Positions 19,829 to 32,616 of a DNA stretch of 64,000 nt are shown here, piece after piece; positions within the stretch are counted from its first letter, which is position 1; each line of letters starts with the position of its first letter. Source of the DNA: Capsicum annuum (lineage: Eukaryota > Streptophyta > Magnoliopsida > Solanales > Solanaceae); NCBI RefSeq assembly GCF_002878395.1, contig NC_061119.1, positions 12,552,367-12,616,366 of the forward strand, read 5' to 3'. Position numbers and translations under genes: made by a program. The notes beneath the pieces were generated by a model. The model had not been told where the DNA came from, did not search any database, and was given only the letters and a program-made list of their open reading frames with translations.

Positions 19829-20939
19829 ATGATGACTGATAGTCGACTGCATGATGCTGGAACGACTATGGCGGTAACTAGTATTGCCACGACGAGTTGT
19901 ACTAATGCTCCGCAAGCTATTGTACCGGCGGAGAAACTCGAAAAGTTCACAGGTATTGACTTCAAGAGATGACAGCAGAAAATGTTCTTCTACCTCACAA
20001 CTCTGTGTCTTCAAAGGTTCACAATTGAGGAAGCTTCGGAGGTGCCCGAGGGAACCTATGAAAAAGAACGCTTCATGATTTTGGAGGCTCGAAAACACAT
20101 AAATTTCCTTTATAGAAATTATATCTTGAGTGGTCTCCAAGATGACCTTTACAATGTGTATAGCGGAACCAAGACTGCAAAAGAGTTATGGGGAGCGCTA
20201 GAACCGAAGTACAAGACGGAGGATGTCGAAACTAAAAAGTTATTTGTTGCAAGATTCCTAGAGTACAAAATGATAGACAGCAAGTCTGTTGTTTTCCAAG
20301 TGCAAGAACTGCAAGTGATCATCAATGATCTCCTAGGGGAAGGTATGATTTTGACAAATACCGTTGTTGAACAATTTAAAAATGTTCTTAGTATTCACAT
20401 GAACTTTATTGTAGGTTTGATAGTGAATAAATCAAGTAGTGGCAATAATAGAGAAGTTACCACCTATGTGGAAAGACTTCAAAAACTATTTGAAACACAA
20501 ACGTAAGGAGATATCAGTCAAAGATCTGATTGTATGACTACGCATTGAAGAAGATAACAAGACTACGAAAAGAAGGTCAAGAGGCAATTCTGCAATGAGT
20601 GGAGCAAACATTGTAGAAGATAACCAAAACAACTCTAGAAAGCGAAAGAAAGCTGGAAATAAAAGCAATCAACCCAAGAAGAAATTCAAGAAAAAGTGCT
20701 TTAACTGTGGCAAGGTTGGCCATAAGTCTATAGATTGTCGTACCCCAAAGAAAGGGAAGAAGAAGGACCAAGCAAATCTGGCTGAGTCTAAGAAAGAAAT
20801 GGATGATCTGTGTGCTATGCTTTCCGAATGCAACTTGGTGGGAAATCCTCGCAAATTGTGGATGGATTCTAGTGCCACCCACCATGTTTGTGCTAACAAG
20901 GAGTTGTTTTCGACGTTCGCTCCGGCTCAAGTAGAATAA
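19829..20939 (+). pseudogene. copia Gag, CCHC knuckle and protease start
   Basis: The translation begins with an ATG at 19829 and reads a copia Gag (E-K-F-T-G-I-D-F-K-R). A TGA at 19970 stands where Gag proteins normally have tryptophan. It continues with a typical UBN2-like Gag core (L-W-G-A-L-E-P-K-Y). The frame is lost after about 20506. The CCHC knuckle is at 20697-20738 (C-F-N-C-G-K-V-G-H-K-S-I-D-C). The protease motif near 20860 reads W-M-D-S-S-A-T-H-H-V, with S in place of the catalytic-loop G. A stop at 20937 ends the frame. Confidence 0.8.
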
Positions 20940-20948
20940 AAAATCTAC

Positions 20949-21609
20949 ATGGAAAACTCCACTACTGCAAAAGTGAAAGGAACAGGAAAAGTATGTTTGA
21001 AGATGACTTCTGGCAAAGTATTGACATTTAACAATGTCTTGTATATTCCTGAGTTACGAAAGAACTTTATTTCTATTTCACTTCTAGACAAGAATAGATT
21101 CAAATGTGTATTTGTTTTCGGAAAAATTGTACTTAGTAATGGAGAAGTGTATGTAAGAAAAGGCTACCTCAATGAGGACCTATTCAAAATGAATGTAATG
21201 AATGTTGAAATCAATAAAATTTCAAATTCTTCTCACTTGCCTGATTCTCCCAATTTGTGGTATGAACGACTAGGCCATGTTAATTACAAAATAGTACAAA
21301 AACTGATTAACTTAGAAGTTTTGCCAAACTTAGAGTGCAATAAATCAAAGTGTCAAACTTGTGTGGAATCAAAGTATGCTAAGCATCCGTATGAGTCCGT
21401 TGAAAGGAATTTCAAGCCCTTAGACTTAATCCACACTGACATTTGTGATATGAAGTCAACACCATCACGTTGTGGGAAAAAAATATTTTATAACTTCTAT
21501 TGACAATTGTTCTAGATAATGTTATGCCTATTTGCTAAACAGTAAGGATGGAGAAATAGATGCGTTTAGGCAATATAAAACAGAAGTTGAAAATTAGTTA
21601 GAGAAAAAA
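20949..21609 (+). pseudogene. copia protease end, GAG-pre-integrase and integrase zinc finger
   Basis: The open frame (to 21503) has the protease end (V-L-Y-I-P-E-L-R-K-N), the pre-integrase block L-W-Y-E-R-L-G-H-V-N, and the zinc-finger cysteines C-Q-T-C. It then enters the catalytic core at D-L-I-H-T-D-I. A frameshift follows near 21480. Solo LTR 2 interrupts the integrase core at 21610. Confidence 0.8.
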
Positions 21610-24600
21610 TATAACACCCCGCATTTCGGGATAGAAAGAAAACCATCTTTTCTACGTGTAGATGTTCCAAAAGCCATAAATCCTATGCAAATTTAGTATG
21701 TTAATCAATTATGTAGTTCGGGAACCTATTTGGGAATGAATTAAGATCATAGAGATCCCCTCACTCAAGGTCAAGTTGAAAGATTTCCTATCGTTCGAGT
21801 TTTAGTGAGAGTCGAAACTTGAGTCAACTTCAATCTACCATAACTCCTTGTATATGATGTACTAGGTGACCTACTATATATCAAATAAAATCTCTTTGAA
21901 TTATCTTTCCAATGATATCAATTTTGCCTAAATCTGATATCAGAGAAAAAAGTTATGCCTATTTTACTCTAGCATGTCAGTCTGGAAAACTGAGTGACGA
22001 CATTCGTGATAACTTATCACAAGTGTGACAACTTATCACAAATGTTGTCAGCCTTAGGTAGAATCCAGCCCCCAGTGACGACATTTCTGATAAGTTATCA
22101 CAAGTGTGATGACATATCACAAATGTCATCAGCCTTAGACAGAAATCCATCAATTCCGGCCCCGCGTGATGATATTTGTGACGACTTATCACAAGTCTGA
22201 TGGCCTATCACAATTCGTCAGCCTTAGATTTTCAGCAACTGGGAAGCAGTTTAGTAAGGGTATTTTGGTCTTTTTCCTTCACTTTCCACGACTTATAACC
22301 CTCAAAGAGCGTATTATCTTTCATTCTCTTTAGTTAAACATCTCAAAATTCTCTGCACACCTTCAACCACAAGATTAGGGTTTCAACATAAAAACCCAAT
22401 TATCTAAAGATTCAATCGTGAGAATTTGATAATTCTTGCATATTTGAATTCCCCGTTAATAGGGATACAAGGGACACCCAATAGATATTGAATAACCTTA
22501 CTGAATTTTTGAAGTCATCCAAAAATCCAAGTTTAAGGTATGTGGGTTTTGAACAAGAACACTCTTTCGTTCTCGTGCCCAAAATTTTTAGTTTTTCTTA
22601 AAGAATTTTGTATTTTCAAGAATGAATTCATATTATTTTGCTATATTTCAAGTTTATGAGATTATGGAATTGTTCAAGTCTTGAATTGTAGATTATCTTA
22701 TTTAATTATGGTATAAATTGAGAGTTCATGACATAAATTACATATTCCTATATTGATATCATATTTTCAAGAATTTCCAAGATTTGTTGTCGTGAATTGA
22801 GCCTTATTGTGAAATTGTATGAACGCTCTGAAATCGGGTCCCGAGACGTCACACGGTGCTTAAGGTCACAAGTGACCCCAAGCTAACCCTTCTACTGGCA
22901 TAACTCATAAGCAACTGAATAAAAATACAAATCCATACAAATCAGGATTACAATTCTGCCTTTATAACCAAAATTGAAACAAAATACATCAACTTCTACT
23001 GACTGTCTATGAAGCCTCTACTAGTACTGACTGTAGGTAGCCGGGTCATGACTCCCGACTACCCCTACTCAATACGACTGAATAAAGAAAATACAACACT
23101 ATAAACTCTGCATAACTAACCCAAGCCCTTGAATCAAAAGGACTCATCACCTACTAGCTGGATACCATGAACTGACTGGATCTGAAGGTACAACTATACC
23201 TTGTACCTACATTCTGAGAAAATGTAGCCTACATATGAATATGTGGGTCAGTACCATGGAAAAATACCGAGCATATGGGGATGCAATGCATATATAAAAT
23301 AATATCTTAATATTATCACGGTTTATAAAATCATGCATGCTGATATAGATGACTCACTTAGCTCGAATTAAATCATCAAAATCATGGATGAATAATACAT
23401 GTAAAGTAAAACAAGTGAGTTATTACAATACGTTCTCAATTCACTTTCATCTCAATTTCAAATCATCAAAACAATCAAATCTCATGTCAATTCTCATTAG
23501 AATATATTCCTTAAATCTTGTAAGAATAATGACTTTCTCAAACTCAGCCTTTCAAGAAAATATGTTTTCATCTCAGATAGAAGAGTACACACACTCACAT
23601 TGGGAGATCCTATAACCGACATAAACCATGTGACCTACATGGAGTCCAACGTACAAACCATGTTGGGGAGAGTCATCCTATCCTTGCCATCAGAGTAGGA
23701 CTTCCAGTATCAATTCAAAAAACACTAGTAATCACTGTATAAATCAGCCTCAAGCTCACATCCTATGGGGACACATAGTTCTAGGTAAGTAAGGTCACTT
23801 TATACCTCCCACTCGGTGCCAAATATTACTCCCAGACTTAGCTCAGAAAGTTAAATCAGCCTCAGGCTCACATTAAAGAAAATCCACAATAAACACTTCA
23901 ACAATTTTCATCGGGAGCCAATTTGCTACCCCTTTATCATAATCAATAAAAACATGGATTTCTTTCACAGCCGATATCAAAATAACTCATTCACAACCAA
24001 AAGGTGAAATCATTCAAAACATCTCAAATATTCAACATCAACGTGCTTATAACACACACTTTCTCAAAAAATACAATTTCAAATGGGGTTCACGACCCAA
24101 ATACCAAAATCATGATAAATATCATTCAAGATTCATACTTTATATCACCACACATGCAAATTCATCTTTCAAAATCATAAACATCAAGATTTCATAAAAA
24201 TCATCATAAGATATGGGTTCATGCTTCAAATTCGTAAAAATCAAATAAAAATCATACCTTTGTAAAGAAAATTACTTTTGGGCACAAGGACAAAAGAGAG
24301 TTCTTGTTGAAAAATCCCACATACCTTGAATGATGAACTTTAGATCGATACTCATTTTTGAGATGTTAATCGTGCCTTTGAATAATGGTTCTTGGAGTTC
24401 TTGAACTAGGAACTTAGAATCTTGAATAAATTTACAGAATTAATGGTGAACTTTGGAGGTTCTTGAAGTTCTTGAGCTAGGAACTTGGAATCTTGAATAA
24501 GTTTGCAGAATTAATGGTGAACTTTGGAGGTTCTTGAAGTTGGATGTAGGAGCTTAGGGTTTTTTTTTTGAGGAAATTTGATTAAATATAACATATAATG

Positions 24601-26592
24601 CTTCTAATAGGCTTTAATATAGGGTTTGGATGGATTTTGGGTGAGGGGGAATAACCAAAACGCCCCTAAAAATCAAATAATTCTTGAATCTGTCCTTTGG
24701 TGGACTGTTTTGATAGTCTGAAGTAGATCAACCATAACGTTTTACTCCGATACCCAAATTGAATGAAATAATTTCATTAGAAAGAGGACTCTCATATCTT
24801 TCCGTTGATATATAGTATCTCACCCAAATCATTGTGTACGAGGAGTTATGATCGTTTGAAGTTGACCCAAAAATTCACTTTTGATAGGCTGAAGTAGATC
24901 GACCATAACTTTTTACTCCAATAGACAAATTGGATGAAACTAATTTCATTGGAAAGAGGACTCGCAGAGCTTTCCGTTGATATCTAGTAGATCACCCAGA
25001 TCATTATGTACAAGGAGTTATGATCATTTAAAGTTGGAGCAAAAATATGCCAGACCTCGGTAATTTTTTTCCTGCACGTTTTACTGTTCACAATTCAATC
25101 GGAATGGTCGTAGTTCGATTGGAATGGTCGTAAATCATCGCTCGAGTGTCCGTTTTTTATGGTCTACATATCTTTGGAAAGCTTATTCGATACTCTACGC
25201 AATGGTAGGTCAACGTCTTAGAAATACTACACAGAAAATTTATGGATCGCTCTAAAGCGTAGAACTCGATATGTTTCTCACGAAATCTTTATGAAGAAAA
25301 TTTTTTGGGGTATTACATTGTGAGTCTTTGAGAATGACTTATTGATACTTTTTAAAGTGTTTCAAAAAGAGTACATATATTTCTATGTTATTGAGACTTT
25401 AAAGCTTATTCATAATAAGTCTATCAAGATTTCAAGAAAGAAGTGAGTTTAAGTTAAGAAAGAAATCAACATCCTTGATTTTGAGATAAAGGGGATGCAT
25501 TTTGGCTCCTATCACATATTGTTGAAATTTTTTTAAGGTGGATTTTCTTAAGTTCTGAGCTAAGTAAGGGAGTAGTATTTAGCATCGAGTTGGGCTTGAT
25601 TCCGAGGTCTCATGCCCCAGAACTACGTGCCCCCATAGGTTAATTTACTCCAAGTGGGTTAAGATAGTGATCACTAAAGTTAAGGTTCTACCTATGGCAA
25701 GGATTAGAATAGCTCTCCCCAACATGGGTAAGACATTGGACTCCATGTAGCTTACATGGTTTATGTCGGTTAGAAGAAACTCCCAAAGATGTCCCTCACT
25801 CTTGAAATAGTTTTATTGATTTAAAGTATTGAGATAAAGAATTTACTATACAAAATGAGTTTCAGATTTCATCTAGCTTACAAGTTTTGAGAATCAGTGA
25901 AGAATACAAATTTTAGAAGCAAGTTAGATAGCTCACGAGATTTATATATGTTTCATTATTCATGATTTACGAGATTTATATTTTAGATATTATTCAAGCT
26001 ATGTGAGTCATTTATGTCAGCATGCATAATTTTATAAGCTATGGTGATATTGAGATATTGTTTACTTATTGCATTGCACCCCCATATACTCAGTACATTC
26101 CCAAAGTGCTGATCCACATATACGTCTATGTGCTACATTATCTCATAATGTAGGTACAAGACTTAGTATGCACATTCAGATTCAGTTAGCTCGCAGCTTC
26201 CAGTCACCAGGTGATGAATCCTTTTAATTCTAGGGTTTGAGCCAGATAGACAGTTTGAGTAGTTCTTTATTTTCCTATTTCAGTCGTATTGAGTTGGGAT
26301 AGTTGGGAGTCATGGACCGGCTATCTAAAGTCAGTACTAGTAGAGGCTTCATAGACAGTCAGTAGAAGTTGATGTATTCAATTTCAGTTTTGATTTGTAA
26401 AACAGAGTTGTAATCTTGTAAATTCAGTTTTATATTGATCAGATTCAAAAAAGAGTTGCTTTTTGCCAATTTTTACAGATTTATACTTTTATTCAGTTGC
26501 TTATGAGTTATACCAGTAGAAGGGTTAGCTTGGGGTCACTTATGACCCTAAGCACCGTGTGACGTCTGGGGACCCGTTTCTGGGGCGTTACA
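21610..26592 (+). mobile_element. solo LTR 2 (gypsy family), inserted in copia integrase
   Basis: It starts TATAACACCCCGCATTTCGG (the expected TG is TA) and ends gcaccgtgtgacgtctgggg...GGGGCGTTACA. It is flanked by AAAAA at 21605-21609 and 26593-26597. It is itself split by solo LTR 3; its halves 21610-22819 and 25323-26592 total about 2.48 kb. The 3' third is the mirror image of the start of solo LTR 3. It has no coding region. Confidence 0.85.
22820..25317 (-). mobile_element. solo LTR 3 (gypsy family), reversed, inside solo LTR 2
   Basis: On the minus strand it begins TGTAATACCCC at 25317 and ends at 22820, after the shared gcaccgtgtgacgtctcggg block. It is about 2.5 kb. Flanking pentamers TTGTA (22815-22819) and TTGTG (25318-25322) match at four of five positions, consistent with an old target duplication. 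It is the same family as LTRs 1 and 2, so self-insertion into its own kind took place. Confidence 0.8.
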
Positions 26593-28771
26593 AAAAATCA
26601 AAGCAATAAGAAGTGAGAGGGGGCGGAGAATATGAATCTCCCTCACCGAAATATATGTAGAAAATAGAATTATCCATCAAACTACGGTCCCATATTCACC
26701 TCAATCTAATGGAATTGCGAAAAGAAAAAATTGAACTTTGAAGGAAATGATGAATGTCTCACTTATAAGTTTAGGTTTACCGCAAAGCTTGTGGGGGGAG
26801 ACTATACTTACAACCAACCGAATAGTCAATAGAGTTCCTCATAGTAAGACACAATCTATTCCTTATTTCTCAACTTGAAATATTTCAAAGTGTGGGGGTG
26901 TCTAGCGAAGGTCCAAGTTCCTATACCTAAAAGGATTAAGATAGGACCTAAGACACTGGACTGTGTGTTCATAGGATATGCTAAAAGTAGTAAAGCATAT
27001 CAATTTTTGGTTCATAAATCCAAACATCCAGATATTAATGAAAATATAATAATTGAATCGAATAATACTAAATTCTTTAAAAACATTTATCCGTATAAAA
27101 CTAGACATAAACAGTCTAGTGGGGGGTCTAAACGACCTCGAGATGAACCAAGTGAGAATGTACATAATGATGAGAATACTAGATTTAGTACACGTCAAAG
27201 AACGTCAACTTCGTTTGGATTGGATTTTGTAATATTTCTCTTAGAAAATAAGCCTCAAATATTTAAGGAAGCGATGACGTCTTTGGACTCATCCTTTAGA
27301 AAAAAGGCAGTCGATAGTGAGATTGATTCAATCTTAAGCAACCATACATGGGAGTTGGTTGATCTTCCTCCAGGAAATAAACCTTTAGGTTCTAAATGGA
27401 TCTTCAAAAGAAAAATGAAAGTGGATGGTACTATTGACAAATACAAGGCGATACTTGTAGTAAAAAGCTTCAAATAGAAAGAAGACCTTGATTACTTTGA
27501 TACATACTCTCCAGTAACAAGGATAACGTCGATTCAAATGTTAATTGACTTGGCGGTGGTATATGATCTTGAAATCCATCAAATGGATGTGAAAACCGCA
27601 TTCATAAATGGAGAATTGGAGGAAGAAATTTACATAAAACAATCTGAGGGTTTTGTGGTTCCAGGAAAAAAAATAAGGTGTGTAAACTTGTTAAGTCACT
27701 TTATGGACTAAAACAAGCACTTAAACAATGATATGCAAAGTTTGAGCAAACCATGTTGGCAATGGGTTCAAGATAAATGAATGTGATTGTGTTTAAATTA
27801 AAGACACTCTAAATCACCAAGTCATTGTTTGTTTATATGTGGATGATAAGTTGATCATCAGTAGAGATATTTCGGACATAAATGCAATGAAATGAATGCT
27901 TGAGAGCAAGTTTGATATGAAAGACCTTGGAGTTGCGGATGTGATCTTAGGAATAAGAATCCATAGAACTCCACAAGGGTTGACATTGTCACAGTTTCAT
28001 TATATTGAAAAGGTACTTGACAACTTCAAGTATATGGAATTTGATATTGCCAAGACTCCATTGGACGTGAGCTTTGCACTTCGAAAGAATGAACTATACA
28101 CGACCAGACATAGCATGCGTTATTAGTAAGTTGAGTCGGTACACGAGTAATCCTAATAAAACTCATTGGATGGCAATGAAAAGAGCTTGGGGTATCTTAA
28201 ATACACTCAAGACTACACTTTGCATTATAATAAATATCCTACGGTGCTTGAAGGATATAGTGATACAAATTGGATCACCGGATCGAACGAAGTAAAATTC
28301 ATGAGTGGATATGTATTTACTATTGGTGGAGGAGCGGTCTATTGAAAATCATCCAAATAGACTTTTATTACTTGCTCTACAATGAAATATAAATTTATCG
28401 CATTAGATAAAGCCGGTGAAGAGGCAGAATGGCTCCGAAATTTCTTGGAAGATATTCCTTATTGGCTCAAACCAGTGGCACCAGTATGTATACACTGTGA
28501 TAGCCAAGCATCGATAGGTAGGGCAGGGAGCATGACGTACAACGATAAATCTCTTCACATAAGATGGAGACATAACACCGTTAGAGAACTTCTATCTAGT
28601 GGAATTATCATTGTTGACTACGTGAAGTCAAAGGATAATATGTCAGATCCACTTAAAAAAGGCCTATCTAAAGAAGGAGTTGAGAGAACATCCAAGGCAA
28701 TGGGTTTAAGCCCTAGGACAAGTCAGCATGACGGTAACTCTACCAAGCATACTGGAGATCTCAAGAGCTAG
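26593..28771 (+). pseudogene. copia integrase end, reverse transcriptase and RNase H
   Basis: Downstream of the solo LTR, the integrase core resumes with a G-G-E-Y segment, then W-G-C-L-A-K-V and V-F-I-G-Y (26875-27100). The RT start has H-T-W-E-L-V-D-L-P and G-S-K-W-I-F-K-R-K (to 27477). After frameshifts it has M-D-V-K-T-A-F near 27590, and the catalytic Y-V-D-D lies at 27836-27847. The RNase H (28382-28771) has H-C-D-S-Q-A and ends in S-D-P-L-K-K-G-L. There are multiple stops between 27477 and 27890. Confidence 0.8.
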
Positions 28772-29308
28772 GTTCAAGGAGATCAAACAAAGTTGTATCT
28801 GGCAGGTTCGACATTGTCAAAATACCAACCCATTTTCATGATATAGACGATGTTTAGTAAACAAGGATAAGACTTAAGGTGAAAAGTCTTTTAATGATTA
28901 TCTAAATTTTACAGATTTGACCAAATAGTTTTATCTATAGGATTAAACGTTTAAAAATCACCTATGTGAGGGCGAAGTAGAAGCCGATTCAAGGAGAATG
29001 TTAGGAAAGGCCTATTCTCTAAGCTCTTATGAAATTGGGACGTGTTCATGGCTGAAAAGAACAAAACCGTAAGACCCATAAATGGTAAAAGTCTAGTTGC
29101 GTGACATGTGTTGTCTAGGTGTATATTAAAGATCGACGGTTCAAAGATATCAAATCTACTAATTAACCGAGTGCATCCAATGCATGTTCACTACGAAAAG
29201 TTCAAAAGAAAACTCACATTTCCTGATACAATCAGTCTTTGCTTGATGATCACATATTTATCCGTAAAGTTTTACAAAGAATAATCATTCCCCATTTATA
29301 TGGGGGAT
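28772..29308 (+). other. copia 3' untranslated region and polypurine tract
   Basis: No gene is present. It lies between the RNase H stop and the 3' LTR. The purine-rich sequence tgggggat at the end serves as the likely plus-strand primer site. Confidence 0.6.
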
Positions 29309-30311
29309 TGTTGAATTCAATTGGTGTGAATGGAAAATGGAGGGACACAATCTTTTATGAAAAGATATATTATTTTGGAAAAGGAGTGACTATTCAGATA
29401 GTTGTATCTGTTCAGAAAAGACACAATGTTTCGAATGAACAGACATGACTCTTTCGAAGTATACACCTTTTCGGATGAATCATTGCCACCTTTTAGAAGG
29501 GGAACTTGATGGCTATATAAATCTTCATTTATCTACAGGTTTTGGAATGAAAAATTTTCTAAAATACAAACTCTTCTTGTCTTCAAAACATTCCTTGTGA
29601 TCAATCAAATCATTGAGTGAGTTCGACGAATCCAATTATTTGAGGTACCACTATAGTTGGATTGAAAGTCATTTTATCCTGGGAGGAAGATTCTAAAACC
29701 TCGGGTACAGTGAGGGGAATTATTCCTTAAGGACACTCCGTGAAGTTGGGGGACTTGACTTTACATTTCTGTTTCATCTTAATTTCTCAAAAAATAAAAC
29801 ACACTTCTTAAAAAGATTATTTTGATCTTGTGTTGAGGGTGTTGTTATACTTCATTGTGTTCTTGTTTTAAAATTGAACTAGTGTTGAAGTTATTGTGTC
29901 AAATTCATATTCTTGTACCCGAAAACATTGAAAAACAGCAATCTTAAGGAAATAACTTTACTAATCTGTATTGTTTCGTTTACTATTTTTTCAGTAAAAT
30001 AGTTGAACTTTATATTGATAGTTCTTCAACTTTTTAAAATTATGTTTGAAGTTTTTGAAACTTCATTTTGATAGTTCATAAGTTGGTTGAACTTGTGTTG
30101 AAGTTCTTAACATTTGGTGTTGCCATTTTCCAGAAAAGAGTTTGAACTTTATTTCGTTGATGTTCATAAGTTGGGTTGAACTTATTGTTAAAAGTTCAAA
30201 GTTGTAAATATAGAGTTAAAACTTTATTTGCTTGTTCATACATTAATTTGAACATGTGTTTGAAGTTATTATTGAAAAATATAGATTTTATCAAAATTGA
30301 GGAAAACAACA
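29309..30311 (+). repeat. 3' LTR of the copia element
   Basis: The 1003-bp repeat is collinear with the 5' LTR (18522-19527), ends in CA, and is followed by the TAACT target duplication. Confidence 0.9.
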
Positions 30312-32616
30312 TAACTCATAAGCAACTGAATGATACGTATAAAACGACTGCGTTTATTGTGCGAAAATATAATAACGATGGAATCTGAAAAAAATACAAT
30401 ATCAATACAACTTTTACATTCAGATAGAGTCTGAAAAAGAGGGACTGAAATTACATGACTTACTCTAACTGACATCTGTGAAGCCTCTACTACACTGACT
30501 ATAGATAGCTGGGATGCGACTCCAACTATCACTAATCAATACATATGAATAAGAAAATAAAGTACATCAATAAGATCTAATTAAAGTCTCCGAAGTAGGA
30601 GGACTCCTCATCTGCTGGCTGGAATCTGCAAACTATCTGATTATAATATACGTGCTACAACTGAGTTGATACCTACATTATGAGATAATGTAGCACATAG
30701 ACATATATATGGATGAGTACTTTGAGGATGTACTAAGTATATGGGGTGAAATGCATAAGTAGAACATCATATTATCATCATAATTTGTAAAATAATGCAT
30801 GTTAAATGTATATGACTCACATAAGTTGGAATATCTGAAATACTGAAAATAATAATCATAAGAAACAAATCATACTTGTAAATCTAGTGAGCCATAACAT
30901 TTAGTTCTAAAAGTTGTGCTAATACTCTGTCTTTAAATCATACTGTCTAAGTGTAGAAAGGACTCACTTCTAAGTCTGAAATTTGAAAACTTAAATCTGT
31001 AACTCTTATCTTTCTGTAAAGCATAATCTGAGTAAAACAATGAGCCTTTACACATAGTTTTCTAAAATCTAGAAAAATACTTTATCTTAGGGCTTAAAAT
31101 CTTAAAACCATAACTTCCAAAACATATGCTTTTATCTTAAATCTTTAAATCAATAGACTGTTGAAGAGTAGGGAACATCTGTTGGGAGGTTCTTCTAACC
31201 GACATATACCATGTGAGCATCCATGGAGTCCTACGTCTGGGCCGCGTTAGGTATGGTTGTTCTACCCTTGTTATCAGAATAAAACTTCTATCTTAGTGAT
31301 CACAATCTGAGTCATCCACGTAGAAGTGGGAATAAATCCGAATCCTACATTGGCACGTAGTTCTGGGGTCTGAAATCATAGTAACCTACCCATCTCGGTG
31401 CTAAATACTACTCGCATTCTTATGCTCAAAATCTTAAGAAATCCACTTCAAAATAGCACAAGGGTTTACAAGAATAATCTTATTTGAGGGTGCTCATAGC
31501 ACAAATAATCTCGAAATAACAATCTTAAATTGGGGCTTAACGACCCATGCATCAATCTCATGTTAAAATATCTAAAAATTCATGCTTGATAATGTAAACA
31601 CTTATAATTCATCATAAAATCCGAAAATTTCTGTATAATGCATAGAAATGTGAATATAGTCATGTAATTCAACTTCTAAATCATGGAAAATCTCATAACC
31701 TTACAAGTAATAATAATGGATATAAGCCCTAACTTGAATTCCATGGGAAATCTCATAAATTGCAGTAGATTTGTAATTAAAGTAAAGTTTTGGGCACAAG
31801 AATGAAAGAATTATCCTTGTTCAAAATCCCACATACCTTGATAGATGATTAGATGAAGAAACTTGAATTATTGATTCCTATTTGAGTTCTTGAAGATGAG
31901 GTCTTGACTATCCTGTCTTGGGAATCTTCAATCTAAAGCTTTCTTGGAGAATCTATGGTGGAATTTGATTTCTTGGAGAAGGGGCTTTTGGTTTCTAGGA
32001 TTTTTGTTTGAGAGAAAATTGATGAATATAAGCTTGAAGTGCTTAGAATAGGCTTAAATCTTATGTTTGGGTGGATTGGCGGCTTGAGAATTGACCAAAA
32101 TACCCTCTTTAAACTTCTAGACGGAACTGAAAATGTAGCATTTTTTCGATTTGGGTGGCACCGCGACGCGCCACAATCGCAGTGGCTCACTAAAAAGGAT
32201 GAGTGGGAACTAGGCTTTCTCTATGATGCGGAGCTATTGCGGTGCCCTATAATTTTGCCATTTTGGCCACTGGGGTGACGCGCCACTATCGTGTAGGCTT
32301 GCTGGAAATTGACAAATGTGAAATGGGACTCCTCCGCGATACGGTGGAATCGCGGAGTCTCACTGGAATTTGATAACTGCCAATTTGCTTAGCTCCGCGA
32401 CGCGCTAACAGTCTAGGTGACACACTGTCAACTTAAAAATGCCATAACTCCTTCACCGAGTGTCAAATTTGGTATCAATAGAAAACTTATTTAATTTCCC
32501 ACACAATGAAAAGTCAAAATCTTGAAAATTCAACATAAAATAAATATTATTCATTTTGAAAGCTATCCCTTAATATTCTAGGAACGAATTTAAGCTATAC
32601 GGGGTATTACAATATC

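Larger units (their letters stand above)
18522..30311 (+). mobile_element. Ty1/copia retrotransposon, complete but decayed
   Basis: LTRs lie at 18522-19527 and 29309-30311. Both start TGTTG and end AACAACA, and both are followed or preceded by TAACT (18517-18521 and 30312-30316) as a perfect 5-bp target duplication. A purine-rich tgggggat stretch abuts the 3' LTR. Domain order is Gag, CCHC, protease, integrase, RT, RNase H, the copia order. Without the nested solo LTRs it measures about 6.8 kb. Stops and frameshifts occur in every gene. I could not identify a clear primer-binding site after the 5' LTR. Confidence 0.9.
18435..32611 (-). mobile_element. solo LTR 1 (gypsy family), split by a copia element
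   Basis: The two halves are 18435-18521 and 30312-32611, together about 2.38 kb. On the minus strand it starts TGTAATACCCC (at 32611) and ends near 18435 after the conserved gcaccgtgtgacgtctcg block. The terminal CA has become TA. It is flanked by the 5-bp duplication ATATC at 18430-18434 and 32612-32616. The LTR interior matches solo LTRs 2 and 3. No internal gypsy coding region remains, so it is a solo LTR formed by LTR-LTR recombination. It is inserted in a LINE. Confidence 0.85.

Noticed and set aside
21994..22200. CRISPR-like spaced repeat (gataacttatcacaag)
   Set aside because: It is only a few degenerate tandem units inside a plant solo LTR; there is no regular repeat-spacer structure.
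32039..32278. 79-residue + strand open frame with tryptophans
   Set aside because: It lies inside solo LTR 1, is not maintained in the other LTRs of the family and has no domain.
18435..32611. MULE or TIR DNA transposon, suggested by the gtaac.cccc / gggg.gttac ends
   Set aside because: The 5-bp target duplications, TG...CA type ends and the matching terminus of the full gypsy element show these are solo LTRs.
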